A program made the position numbers and the translations under genes. From Planctomycetota bacterium (GTDB taxonomy: Bacteria; Planctomycetota; Planctomycetia; Gemmatales; Gemmataceae), in NCBI GenBank assembly GCA_016191165.1, contig JACPPF010000158.1, positions 1 to 64,000 on the forward strand: DNA of 64,000 nt, written 5' to 3'. The notes under the pieces are model-generated. The model had not been told where the DNA came from, did not search any database, and was given only the letters and a program-made list of their open reading frames with translations. How positions within the stretch are numbered: position 1 is the first letter of the stretch; each line of letters starts with the position of its first letter. Of this stretch, positions 26,850 to 34,180 are shown piece by piece.

Positions 26850-29438
26850 TCAGCGATTGAACAAGAACTCGCGGCTCGTCAGCACCGCCCAGAACAGGTC
26901 TTCCAGCACTTCGCGCCGGGCGGCGCGCGGATCCTCGGCCATCAGCTTGCGAAAGCGCGTCAGTTCCGCCTCGCTCGGTGGTCGCGACAGGGCCAAAGCA
27001 AACACGCGGCGGATGGCGTCGTCGTTGCTGATTTTTTCTTTCAGAAAATCCTCGATACGCGATTTCTTGCTGCGAAGTTTATCGTTCAGCGTTTGTCCGT
27101 TGTTCAGGTGCAGCGCCTGCGTGACGCTCGATTCCTGTTGCCGTTCGCAGGCACACGTTTGGCCTCGCTCGGGTCGGCCGAAGGCGTCGAGGAATTGCGA
27201 CACGAGTTGCGTATCGGGCAGTTGCAACGCTCGTGTTCCGAGTGGATAGTCGAGCGTCTTCGCATTGCCGCCGGACGAACCGACCGCGACCTGCGTGAAC
27301 GCCGTCGGCACGTTCGTGAGGTCGCTATAGGCGTCGAGGACGACTTCCGCGGGTAGGCGGCGAATCAAATAACGCGAATAGTAGCGATCGTCGCGCGCGT
27401 TTCCCCCCCCTCCCTTTGGGAGAGGGGTCGGGGGTGAGGGTGAAGCGCCCTGGCCCTTGCCCGTTCCCCCCTCACCCCCGTTCCCGCTCCCAACGGGAGA
27501 GGGGAGAGAGGACCGTTGATACGCGGCCGAGTTCATGATCGTGCGCGCCAAATGTTTCACGTCGTACTTGTGCTTGACGAAATCCTGCGCAAGCGCGTCG
27601 AGCAATTCCTCATTGCTAGGCGGATTCGTTTGCCGAAGGTCATCCTCGGCTTCGACAAGGCCGCGGCCCATGAAGTTGCGCCAGACGCGATTGACGAGGG
27701 CCTTGGCGAAGTAGGGGTTGTCGGGCGAGGTGAGCCAATTGGCGAGGTATTCGCGGCGGTCCTTCGGGGCACCTCCGGCTGACGCCGGAGGCTCGGTCAG
27801 CGGCTTGTAATCGAGCGGAGCGGGGGGCATGGCGATGCCGCGGCGAAGGTGCATCACGTCGCCTTCGCTCGTCGATTGAATCGTGAACTCGCCGGGGCGG
27901 TCGCCGTTCTTGATGGCGATCCGGCCAAACAGATTCGCCATGCTCCAGTATTGATCCTGCGTCCATTTCTCCAGCGGATGATTGTGGCAACGGCAACAGG
28001 TGATTGACATGCCAAGGAACGTGACCGCAGTCGATTCGGTCAAGTCGCTGATGTCCTTGTGCAGCATGAAATAGTTCACCTGCCCCTGTTGCAGGTTGCT
28101 GCCGCGGGCCGTAATGATTTCGCGCGCGAACCGGTCCCACGGCTTGTTGTCGGCAACGCTTGAGCGCACGAAATGATGAAACGCCCGCATGGCCGGCTGT
28201 GAAAGTTTTCGGCTGGAGATCAGCAACAAGTCGGACCACTTGTACGACCAGTAATCGACGAACTCTGGGCGGGCCAGAAGGGAATCGATTAACTTCGCGC
28301 GTTTCTTCGCTGACGCTTCAGGCTCGGATACAAACGCGTGCACCTCGGCAGGCGTTGGCAGTTTGCCGATGGCGTCGAGGTACGCCCGTCGAATGAACTC
28401 GCGGTCGGTACACTGCGGTGACGTCGGAATCCTGAGGGTCTCAAGCTTTTTCAACACCAAACCGTCGATGAAATTGTGCCTAGGCGATTGCGCGAACACT
28501 TTGGGCTCGATCTTGTTTTCAAACGGCGAGGCGATGCGCACGAGGGCCACCTGGTTGGCGTAAAGCACCGCGATGGCCGCCTCGCCGTGGCCGCCGACCT
28601 TGACCAGCCCGCTGTCATCGACGCCGGCGACGAGGTCCTCGGTGCTGGAGAACTTCGCCAATCGCGTCACATCCTTGGCATGGCCGTCGGAATACCAGGC
28701 GCGTACGACGATTTGAAGTTTGTCGTCCTTCGTCAGCGTCGTGCGCGGCGGAAACGCCTCGATGCTTGTGAGTTTCGGGTCGCCCACCCCCAGCTTACGC
28801 TGGAGGCTCGCAAACGATGCGCCTTCCGCGATCCAGTCGGCGAGCACCTGGAACTCGGGCGACTTCACCTCGAGCTTCAAGCCGCCGCCGTGCGACAGGG
28901 CGAGCGTCGGCTTCATCAACATCAAGCTCTTGTGCGGCTGCTGGCGATTGACGCGGCGCGCGCCGACCTGGCGCGTCAGCACGAAGTGATCGGCCGTGGG
29001 GTCGTAACCACGCAGCGATAGCTTCAGGCCGCCCTTGCCCGCGAGGGCACCGTGGCAGGCGCCGGAGTTACAGCCGAGGCGGGTCAGGATCGGGATGACG
29101 TGATTGGTGAAGCTCACCGGATCAGGTTTGCGCGTTTTCTCGACTTTGACCTTGATGACGGCGCGCAGGTCGTCATGCGAGGCGGAGATCGTCGTCACGC
29201 CATCGCCGACCGCCTTGAGGACGCCGGCCTCGTCGATGGTCGCGACCTTGGGGTTGGACGAGAAGAACTCCGCCCGTTCGGTGACATCGCCGACGATCTG
29301 CTTGGCCTCGGTGCGCAGGGCGATAACCCGTTGCGTTGCACGCGGGCCGGTGAGCGTGACAGCGGGGGGGTGGATTTCGAGCGCGGGTTGGGCGGGCGTG
29401 AAGGTAAGGACACAAGCGGCAAGGGTAACGGAGAGCAT
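26850..29438 (-). CDS. DUF1549/DUF1553 planctomycete cytochrome-like protein with Ig-like domain
   Basis: An exported protein of about 862 residues. The start at 29438 gives a signal peptide (MLSVTLAACVLTFTPAQPA) and has AGGGGG upstream; the frame extends 96 codons further but overlaps the divergent toxin gene. Order: bacterial Ig-like domain (about 25-110), CNSGACHGAL cytochrome-like motif (about 125), DUF1549 (about 330-540, with CCRCHNHPLEKW), then DUF1553 (about 570-860, ending RPPSEAELTRFRKL). The two repeat insertions at 27400-27512 and 27772-27791 add Gly/Pro/Ser-rich peptides. Partner DUF1501 genes are usual neighbours. Confidence 0.92.
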   Translation of the reverse strand: MLSVTLAACVLTFTPAQPALEIHPPAVTLTGPRATQRVIALRTEAKQIVGDVTERAEFFSSNPKVATIDEAGVLKAVGDGVTTISASHDDLRAVIKVKVEKTRKPDPVSFTNHVIPILTRLGCNSGACHGALAGKGGLKLSLRGYDPTADHFVLTRQVGARRVNRQQPHKSLMLMKPTLALSHGGGLKLEVKSPEFQVLADWIAEGASFASLQRKLGVGDPKLTSIEAFPPRTTLTKDDKLQIVVRAWYSDGHAKDVTRLAKFSSTEDLVAGVDDSGLVKVGGHGEAAIAVLYANQVALVRIASPFENKIEPKVFAQSPRHNFIDGLVLKKLETLRIPTSPQCTDREFIRRAYLDAIGKLPTPAEVHAFVSEPEASAKKRAKLIDSLLARPEFVDYWSYKWSDLLLISSRKLSQPAMRAFHHFVRSSVADNKPWDRFAREIITARGSNLQQGQVNYFMLHKDISDLTESTAVTFLGMSITCCRCHNHPLEKWTQDQYWSMANLFGRIAIKNGDRPGEFTIQSTSEGDVMHLRRGIAMPPAPLDYKPLTEPPASAGGAPKDRREYLANWLTSPDNPYFAKALVNRVWRNFMGRGLVEAEDDLRQTNPPSNEELLDALAQDFVKHKYDVKHLARTIMNSAAYQRSSLPSPVGSGNGGEGGTGKGQGASPSPPTPLPKGGGGNARDDRYYSRYLIRRLPAEVVLDAYSDLTNVPTAFTQVAVGSSGGNAKTLDYPLGTRALQLPDTQLVSQFLDAFGRPERGQTCACERQQESSVTQALHLNNGQTLNDKLRSKKSRIEDFLKEKISNDDAIRRVFALALSRPPSEAELTRFRKLMAEDPRAARREVLEDLFWAVLTSREFLFNR
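27400..27512. repeat. C/G-rich palindromic repeat inside DUF1553 region
   Basis: A long imperfect inverted repeat of CCTCCCTTTGGGAGAGGGGT and CCCAACGGGAGAGGGGAG type. It encodes on the minus strand a Pro/Gly/Ser-rich peptide (GASPSPPTPLPKGGGGN among others) between QRSSLPS and RDDRYYSRYL. Flanking residues fit normal DUF1553 sequence, so this looks like an in-frame insertion. Confidence 0.75.
27772..27791. repeat. Small hairpin repeat inside coding region
   Basis: Perfect 8-bp stem CCTCCGGC-TGAC-GCCGGAGG, encoding PPASAGGA on the minus strand within the DUF1553 region (PLTEPPASAGGAPKDRRE). Confidence 0.6.
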
Positions 29439-29531
29439 CTTTTTCCCCCTGGCGATGAACGTCGGCGAACCAATAGTCTTTATAATAGCCAACGGCCATT
29501 GCGCGAACCGGTCAAAGAGCGAAGAATCGGG

Positions 29532-30108
29532 ATGATTCATCCAAACGTCGTCGTCCTGGCAGGCCCAAACGGGGCCGGAAAGTCCACCCTCGCCGAGCCG
29601 CTGCTGGCCGAGACGCTGGGCATCCGCCACTTCGTCAACGCCGACACGCTCGCCCGCGGCCTGTCCGCCTTCCATGCCGAGGACATGGCAATCAAGGCCG
29701 GCAAGATCATGCTCGAACACTTGCACGACCTTGCCGAACGGCGCGTCAACTTCGCGTTCGAGACCACACTTGCCAGCCGCACGTTTGCGCCGTGGATCGC
29801 CGGGCTGAAGGCTTCAGGATACCAATTTCACCTGTTTTATGTCTGGGTGCCGTCGGCCGAAGTTTCCGTGCAGCGAGTTCTCGGACGCGTCATGATGGGC
29901 GGGCACGGCGTACCGGAGGAAACGATCCGCCGGCGTTATCAGCGTGGAGAATTTCTTTCGCATTTACCGGCCGATAGCCGACGCCTGGGAGTTTTACGAC
30001 AACGAAAAACCCACGGCGCCCAGGTTGATTGCCATTGCAGATGGTACAATGGAACTCGTTGCGGACGAAAGCTTGTGGACGAAGATCAAGGCACAGGTGC
30101 AGGCATGA
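29532..30108 (+). pseudogene. Zeta-toxin-like AAA/kinase gene, frameshifted
   Basis: The first about 139 codons read as a zeta-toxin family P-loop protein: Walker [11 protein letters not shown] (about residues 9-18), NADTLARGLS, FETTLASRTF, and PEETIRRRYQRG. After GGA at 29946-29948 the family-like sequence continues only in the +1 frame (NFFRIYRPIADAWEFYDNEK, then LIAIADGTMELVADESLW), ending with TGA at 30106-30108. The unshifted frame gives unrelated sequence. So a one-base insertion or multi-base deletion has occurred, unless the assembly is wrong. The kinase fold phosphorylates UDP-GlcNAc in classical zeta toxins. It points opposite to the module around it. Confidence 0.8.
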
Positions 30109-30329
30109 AAGAAGAGCAGGAAATTAACGTTCGCGAAATCCTCAAGGACCGCACCCGCCTAGAGAAGGCGCTGCGCAATGGGGTCCAGAAAGCTCTGCGA
30201 TTGCACAAGGCAATGGGCGTACCGATCATCGTTGGGGAGAACGGTAAGATCATTGTGATTCCGCCGGAGGAGATAGAACTGCTTGATGAGACCAACGGGC
30301 GGGCGAACAAGTCGAACGGCACGATATGA
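30105..30329 (+). CDS. Small partner protein of the zeta-toxin-like gene
   Basis: A 74-residue charged protein (MKEEQEINVREILKDRTRLE onward) with the pattern KALRLHKAMGVPIIVGENGKIIVIPPEEI, typical of short proteins encoded after such P-loop genes. Its ATG overlaps the TGA of the true toxin frame by ATGA (30105-30108), so the pair was a coupled two-gene unit. Position suggests an antitoxin or accessory role; this is not shown by sequence. It has no membrane segment. Confidence 0.75.
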   Translation: MKEEQEINVREILKDRTRLEKALRNGVQKALRLHKAMGVPIIVGENGKIIVIPPEEIELLDETNGRANKSNGTI

Positions 30330-30388
30330 GCCAACGACTCCGAACCCTTACCTCCCATCGCACACTGTAATTCCAGAACTCTCGCAGT

Positions 30389-30655
30389 TCAACACGCATT
30401 TCCATTTGGACAGGCTAACCGGACAATCTCACCGTTAGAACTGATTTCAGCCACGGCGATCCTCTCGCCGGCGATTGGCCCGATGCCGATTCCTTCACCA
30501 TGCTCGGGATAGGCAAGATCGTAGTCGCGGGCCACTCGTCGCCATGATTCGGTCGGGAAAACTCCGCGGCCAGAATGTGAGATGGTCAAGAGGAACTTGC
30601 CGCTTGCATCGAATCCCGCAGCGACAAGACCACCGACAAAGAGGGTCGTCTTCAT
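30389..30655 (-). CDS. Small hypothetical protein after DUF1501
   Basis: An 88-residue protein starting MKTTLFVGGLVAAGFDASGK, with a Gly-rich beta-like opening and ending LACPNGNAC. It starts 12 bp after the stop of the DUF1501 gene, so it is probably co-transcribed. The initial part could be a short repeat of a propeller blade (FVGGLVAAGFDASGKFLLTIS) but no family is recognised. It ends 59 bp from the convergent small partner of the toxin. Confidence 0.6.
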   Translation of the reverse strand: MKTTLFVGGLVAAGFDASGKFLLTISHSGRGVFPTESWRRVARDYDLAYPEHGEGIGIGPIAGERIAVAEISSNGEIVRLACPNGNAC

Positions 30656-30667
30656 CTACCGGTGTCC

Positions 30668-32068
30668 TCAAAACAACTCCCCAATCGCCCGCACCCCAAA
30701 ATCGACCAGCGGAATCGGCCGGTTCTGCGGCCCCGGCAGTTCGCGGTGCGGGTCCAAACCCAGGCCACGGAAGAGCGTCGCCGCGACTTCGCCGGTGGTG
30801 ACCGGGCGCGACTTCGGGCGGTAGCCGAGTTCGTCAGACTCGCCGATGACACGGCCGCCCTTGATCGGCCCGCCGCCCATCAGGATCGTCCACACGCCTG
30901 GATGATGATCGCGGCCCCCGGCGGGGTTCACCTTGGGGGTGCGGCCGAATTCGCCCATCGCGGTAACGATGGTGTTCGAGTAGAGGCCGCGGTCCGTCAA
31001 GTCTTCGAGCAAGGCGGTGTACGCGCGATCGAAGTTTGGCACGACCTCGCGCGACATCTGGGCAATGTCGGTGAAGGGCCGCGAGCCGTGGATGTCCCAC
31101 GTGACTTCATCGAAGACGGTCTCGAACATGTTGACCGTGACGAAGCGGACGCCGCGCTCGATCAGGCGACGCGCGAGCAAACAACTCTGCCCGAAGCGCG
31201 TGCGGCCATAGCGGTCGCGCATGACGGGCGATTCCTGACCGAGATTGAATGCCTCCCGGGCGCGTGGGCTGGACATCAGCCGGTACGCCAGTTGAAAGCT
31301 GCTGTCGAGTTGCCGGGATTGCTGATTGTTCTCAAACGATTGCATCGCCGCATCGACGGCGTTGCGCATGCGTTGACGCCGATCGGCGCGGATGGGCGAG
31401 ATGTACGCCGGCGGCAGCAGGTCGGGCACCTGGAAGTTGGGCACCGCCGGGTCGGCGTTCAGGATGAACGGATCGTGCTGCCGGCCCAGATAGCCCGCCG
31501 TATGCCCGTGCGGCAGGTTGCCCCCCGTCCGGCCAATCGGTCGCGGCACCAGGACGTGCGCCGGCATCTCGCCGCGCTGGCCCTTGACGTAGCCCAGCAC
31601 GCAGCCCACGTGCGGATGCTCGATGCCTCCCGCGAACAGCCGGCCGGTCTGCATCATCTGATGTCCGGTGTCATGAACGGCAGTGGCTGTGTGATAGACC
31701 GAGCGGATCAGCGAATACTTGTCGGCATGACGCGCCATGCGCGGAAACGTCTCGGCGATTTGCATCCCTGTGACGTTGGTCGCCGTCGGCTGAAACGGGC
31801 CACGCACTTCCACCGGGGCCAGCGGCTTGGGGTCCCAGGTGTCAATATGGCTCGGCCCGCCGACCAGAAACAGCATGATGCAGTTGACATCGTTGGGCCC
31901 CCCTCTCCCCTCGCGGGAGTGGGGTTGGGGATGAGGGGGACGCCCTTGGGCTGCGAGATAATCGCCCAGCGTCAAGCCCAACGTCGTGATCGCCCCGGCG
32001 TGCAGGAAATCGCGTCGAGTCAGGCCGTCGCAGAAACGGGCGGGCTTTCGCGCATCCAGTCGAATCAT
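30668..32068 (-). CDS. DUF1501 Tat-exported protein
   Basis: A 466-residue DUF1501 (sulfatase-like alkaline-phosphatase-fold) protein. A twin-arginine signal LTRRDFLHAGAITTLGLTLG is at residues 16-35. DUF1501 landmarks follow: FLVGGPSHIDTWDPKP, HTATAVHDTGHQMMQTGR, MGEFGRTPKVNPAGGRDHHPGVW and GPIKGGRVIGESDELG. It is the usual partner of DUF1549/DUF1553 proteins; here the toxin pair separates the two. A repeat at 31896-31942 adds RPPHPQPHSREGRGG after the signal region. Confidence 0.94.
   Translation of the reverse strand: MIRLDARKPARFCDGLTRRDFLHAGAITTLGLTLGDYLAAQGRPPHPQPHSREGRGGPNDVNCIMLFLVGGPSHIDTWDPKPLAPVEVRGPFQPTATNVTGMQIAETFPRMARHADKYSLIRSVYHTATAVHDTGHQMMQTGRLFAGGIEHPHVGCVLGYVKGQRGEMPAHVLVPRPIGRTGGNLPHGHTAGYLGRQHDPFILNADPAVPNFQVPDLLPPAYISPIRADRRQRMRNAVDAAMQSFENNQQSRQLDSSFQLAYRLMSSPRAREAFNLGQESPVMRDRYGRTRFGQSCLLARRLIERGVRFVTVNMFETVFDEVTWDIHGSRPFTDIAQMSREVVPNFDRAYTALLEDLTDRGLYSNTIVTAMGEFGRTPKVNPAGGRDHHPGVWTILMGGGPIKGGRVIGESDELGYRPKSRPVTTGEVAATLFRGLGLDPHRELPGPQNRPIPLVDFGVRAIGELF
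31896..31942. repeat. C/G-rich palindromic repeat inside DUF1501 gene
   Basis: An imperfect inverted repeat (CCCCCCTCTCCCCTCGCGGG with GAGTGGGGTTGGGGATGAGG) of the same kind as 27400-27512. It encodes PPHPQPHSREGRGG in frame between the Tat signal and the first DUF1501 strand. Confidence 0.65.
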
Positions 32069-32179
32069 GGTTGTGCCTCAAAATCCAAACAACGAAGCGA
32101 TGGTTCAATAAAACCTACCCTATCCGACTGGTTCACTCTGGTCAATTCATTTCGCCCTGTCACCAACGGAGCTTTTGCC

Positions 32180-32982
32180 ATGTTGAAACGTTCCATCCTT
32201 CTCGCCGTCGCCCTGGTGTTGGTGAGTCTCACCCGGCCCGCGGCGGCGCAGAAGTATCCGCCCGATGTGCAGAAAGCGGTGACCCTGGTGCGAGAGCACA
32301 TCGACAAGATGAAGTTCGGCAAGGGCGCCGGCGAAGTCAAACCGCAAGACGCCCCCAACGTGAAAAACACCCTGCCCGATTACAACCTGGTCATCGTGCG
32401 CTTTCGGCAGTTCCCGATCGCGCGCATCATGCCGGAAGGCCTTCGGTCGTCCAACATCTTCGCCGTCAGCAAGGACGGCAAGATCGAGTACCTGAAAGAT
32501 GCGCAGACGTTGCAAAAATTCATCCGCGCCCACCAGACGCCCGCCAAGACCGAGGCCGATGCCAAACGTATCCTGGCCGCCTGGTTGACGTTGACGCAGG
32601 AGTTTCATCAGGACGGCATGTTCAAGTTCGAAGTGATGACCAGGGAATTCGAGGTCGGCGGCAAGGGCGAAACCGTCGCGGGCCGGGCGATGGTCACCCA
32701 GGGGGTAACGGCCAGTTGATGGCGGTGATCACCCTCGACAAGGACGGAAAACTCGCCAAGACGACCGAAAAAACCGCGATTCGCCCCGGCCCGCGTCCGA
32801 TCTGCCAGGCGACCAAACTGCTCGACGCCGACCCAATCGTGCGCCGCATGGCCGAGCAGGACCTGCTCATCATGGGCCTGTCCGCCCGTGACTACATGAC
32901 GGAACAACGCGCCCGTGCGACGCCAGCGTTGCGCGAGGCGATCGATCGCTTGTGGCGGCAGATGGTAAAGAACGGCTGGTAA
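32180..32982 (+). pseudogene. Secreted hypothetical protein broken by a frameshift
   Basis: The first 179 residues start at 32180 with a Sec signal (MLKRSILLAVALVLVSLTRPAAA). They continue as an alpha/beta protein with HIDKMKFGKGAGEVKPQD and TREFEVGGKGETVAGRAM, and stop at TGA 32717-32719. The next frame opens at the overlapping ATG 32719 and runs to 32982 (MAVITLDKDGKLAKTTEKTA; ending LWRQMVKNGW). Adding one G to the GGGGG run near 32700 joins the two parts as MVTQGGNGQLMAVITLDKDG, which reads as a single protein. Either a real frameshift or an assembly error; I see no known family. Confidence 0.65.
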
Positions 32983-33098
32983 GCTTTTCCTGGCAGCAGG
33001 GGCGCACCGCGGTTGCGCCCCTGCAACCAGGCAAATAGCCCACAAATTCCTAGGTTCCTTGATCCGAGAATCTCATGGCGCATAAGTCAAGTTTCGAT

Positions 33099-33162
33099 AC
33101 AAGCCCGAAGCGTTAGCGAGGGAGGAAGTGGAAGAATTCCCTCGCTAACGCTTCGGGCTTGT
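33099..33162. repeat. Perfect 24-bp inverted repeat
   Basis: ACAAGCCCGAAGCGTTAGCG continuing AGGG, and its exact complement at 33139-33162, separated by 16 bases. It lies after the stop of the frameshifted gene at 32982 and would form a strong hairpin in RNA. The arms read GAAGCGTTAGCGAGG, a different family from the others here. Confidence 0.9.
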
Positions 33163-33319
33163 GTCGCGGCCGTTTTTGGTCTGAGGTGAAACCTCGCTGG
33201 GTTTTTCACCGATTTGCCGACCAGGGACGCACGTTCCACGGGGCCCACGGCCGCCCGTTTTTAGGACAACCGACATCGAAACAATGCGTCCGGTGTAGCA
33301 GAATGGAGGTGGACCCACG

Positions 33320-33358
33320 AAGCCTCGCCATGAGCGCCGCGATTGGCGGGGCGAGCTT
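33320..33358. repeat. Palindrome, ATGAGCGC family
   Basis: AAGCCTCGCCATGAGCGCCG followed by CGATTGGCGGGGCGAGCTT, an imperfect inverted repeat related to those at 20805 and 53088. It lies just upstream of the small protein gene at 33406. Confidence 0.65.
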
Positions 33359-33405
33359 GCAAACGCCAAGTGGCCTCCCTTGTTCACAGTGCCTACATTG
33401 AAAAC

Positions 33406-33672
33406 ATGAAGCGAAGCCTCAACACACTTGACCGCCTCGTGGAGCCCGTGGTCCGTACGCTAACTCCGGACGTTGCGAAAGCCCTTGTGGATTTACGCGC
33501 CGATCCAGTTTTGCAGGCACGCATGGATGAACTGGCCGAAAAGTGCAACGAGGGCAAACTCACGGCGGACGAGCGCGAGGAGTATGAGACGAGTATCCGT
33601 TTTGGCAACTTCATTGCCATTCTGCAAGCCAAAGCGCGGCGGTTGCTCAAACGCCGGCCGAACCGAACATGA
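33406..33672 (+). CDS. Small protein preceding HNH nuclease
   Basis: An 88-residue soluble protein starting MKRSLNTLDRLVEPVVRTLT. It is mostly helical and charged, with MDELAEKCNEGKLTADEREEYE in the middle and a basic end LLKRRPNRT. Its stop overlaps the ATG of the HNH gene (33669-33672, ATGA). This two-gene arrangement recurs in planctomycetes and cyanobacteria, as far as I know; the small protein may regulate the nuclease. Confidence 0.75.
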   Translation: MKRSLNTLDRLVEPVVRTLTPDVAKALVDLRADPVLQARMDELAEKCNEGKLTADEREEYETSIRFGNFIAILQAKARRLLKRRPNRT

Positions 33673-34052
33673 ACGCCCACAGACGCCGACAAGTTTGGTC
33701 GCGGGCGAATTATCGCTGCGAATATTGCCAGCTCCACCAGGATGACGAGCCGTACTATCGCTTTCACGTCGAACACATCACTTCCAAGCAACATGGCGGC
33801 GGTGACGGACTTGCCAACTTGGCCCTGGCATGTCACCATTGCAATCGGCACAAAGGGACCAATCTTTCCAGCATTGACCCGCGGACCGGAAATGTGGTGA
33901 CTTTGTTTCATCCGCGCCGGCAGCGATGGGATCGCCATTTTCGACGCCTTGGGGGGCGCGTGGTGGGTCGAACGCAATGCGGTCGCGCCACCGTCGCGCT
34001 TCTGTGCATGAATATGCGCGATCGCGTTGAAATTCGGAACGTGGTGGGGTAG
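33669..34052 (+). CDS. HNH endonuclease
   Basis: A 127-residue protein with a compact HNH domain: CEYCQLHQDD (first zinc knuckle), FHVEHITSKQHGGGDGLANL with the catalytic His, and CHHCNRHKG (second knuckle) in the first 60 residues. The tail holds GRTQCGRATVALLCMN, a conserved end segment of this small group. Preceded by, and overlapping with, a small charged protein gene. The biological target is unknown. Confidence 0.88.
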   Translation: MNAHRRRQVWSRANYRCEYCQLHQDDEPYYRFHVEHITSKQHGGGDGLANLALACHHCNRHKGTNLSSIDPRTGNVVTLFHPRRQRWDRHFRRLGGRVVGRTQCGRATVALLCMNMRDRVEIRNVVG

Positions 34053-34106
34053 GCGATAAACCAGCCGCTTACGCGGCTCGGCTCGCCTTCATTTCCACAA
34101 CCGGCC

Positions 34107-34135
34107 TTGACACCTCCCTTAATTAGGCCTACCTT
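34107..34135 (+). promoter_or_regulatory. Possible promoter of the metal-import operon
   Basis: TTGACA at 34107-34112 and a weak TACCTT at 34130-34135 with a 17-base spacer. The inverted repeat at 34121-34160 covers the -10 element, so a protein bound there would block transcription. Confidence 0.45.
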
Positions 34136-34160
34136 ATATCTCATTAAGGCAAACCTAATT
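34121..34160. promoter_or_regulatory. Metal-regulator operator, inverted repeat
   Basis: AATTAGGCCTACCTT (34121-34135) and AAGGCAAACCTAATT (34146-34160) with a 10-base centre. The outer seven bases AATTAGG/CCTAATT and the inner CCTT/AAGG match exactly as inverted repeats. The TTAGG...CCTAA pattern resembles DtxR/MntR-family boxes. Placed 20 bases before the likely start of the lipoprotein gene whose operon encodes a DtxR-like domain. Confidence 0.65.
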
Positions 34161-34180
34161 CTCTTATCGTGCGGCCCTTC

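Larger units (their letters stand above)
32983..33405. other. Intergenic region with two palindromes
   Basis: 423 bp between the frameshifted secreted gene and the small protein gene. It contains a perfect 24-bp-arm palindrome (33099-33162) and one of the ATGAGCGC family (33320-33358). Remaining sequence has no convincing gene; a minus-strand frame at 33145-33387 looks non-coding. Confidence 0.7.

Noticed and set aside
29940-29955. Programmed ribosomal frameshift in the zeta-toxin-like gene
   Set aside because: No slippery heptamer or stimulating structure is evident at the site; a mutation or assembly error is simpler.
29052-30329. One plus-strand ORF covering the toxin and its partner (425 residues)
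   Set aside because: Its first 160 codons are antisense to the DUF1549/DUF1553 signal region and its last part joins the toxin to the partner only because of the frameshift. Separate starts at 29532 and 30105 explain the data better.
33145-33387. Minus-strand 80-residue ORF
   Set aside because: Low-complexity composition, overlaps a palindrome, no ribosome site or family character.
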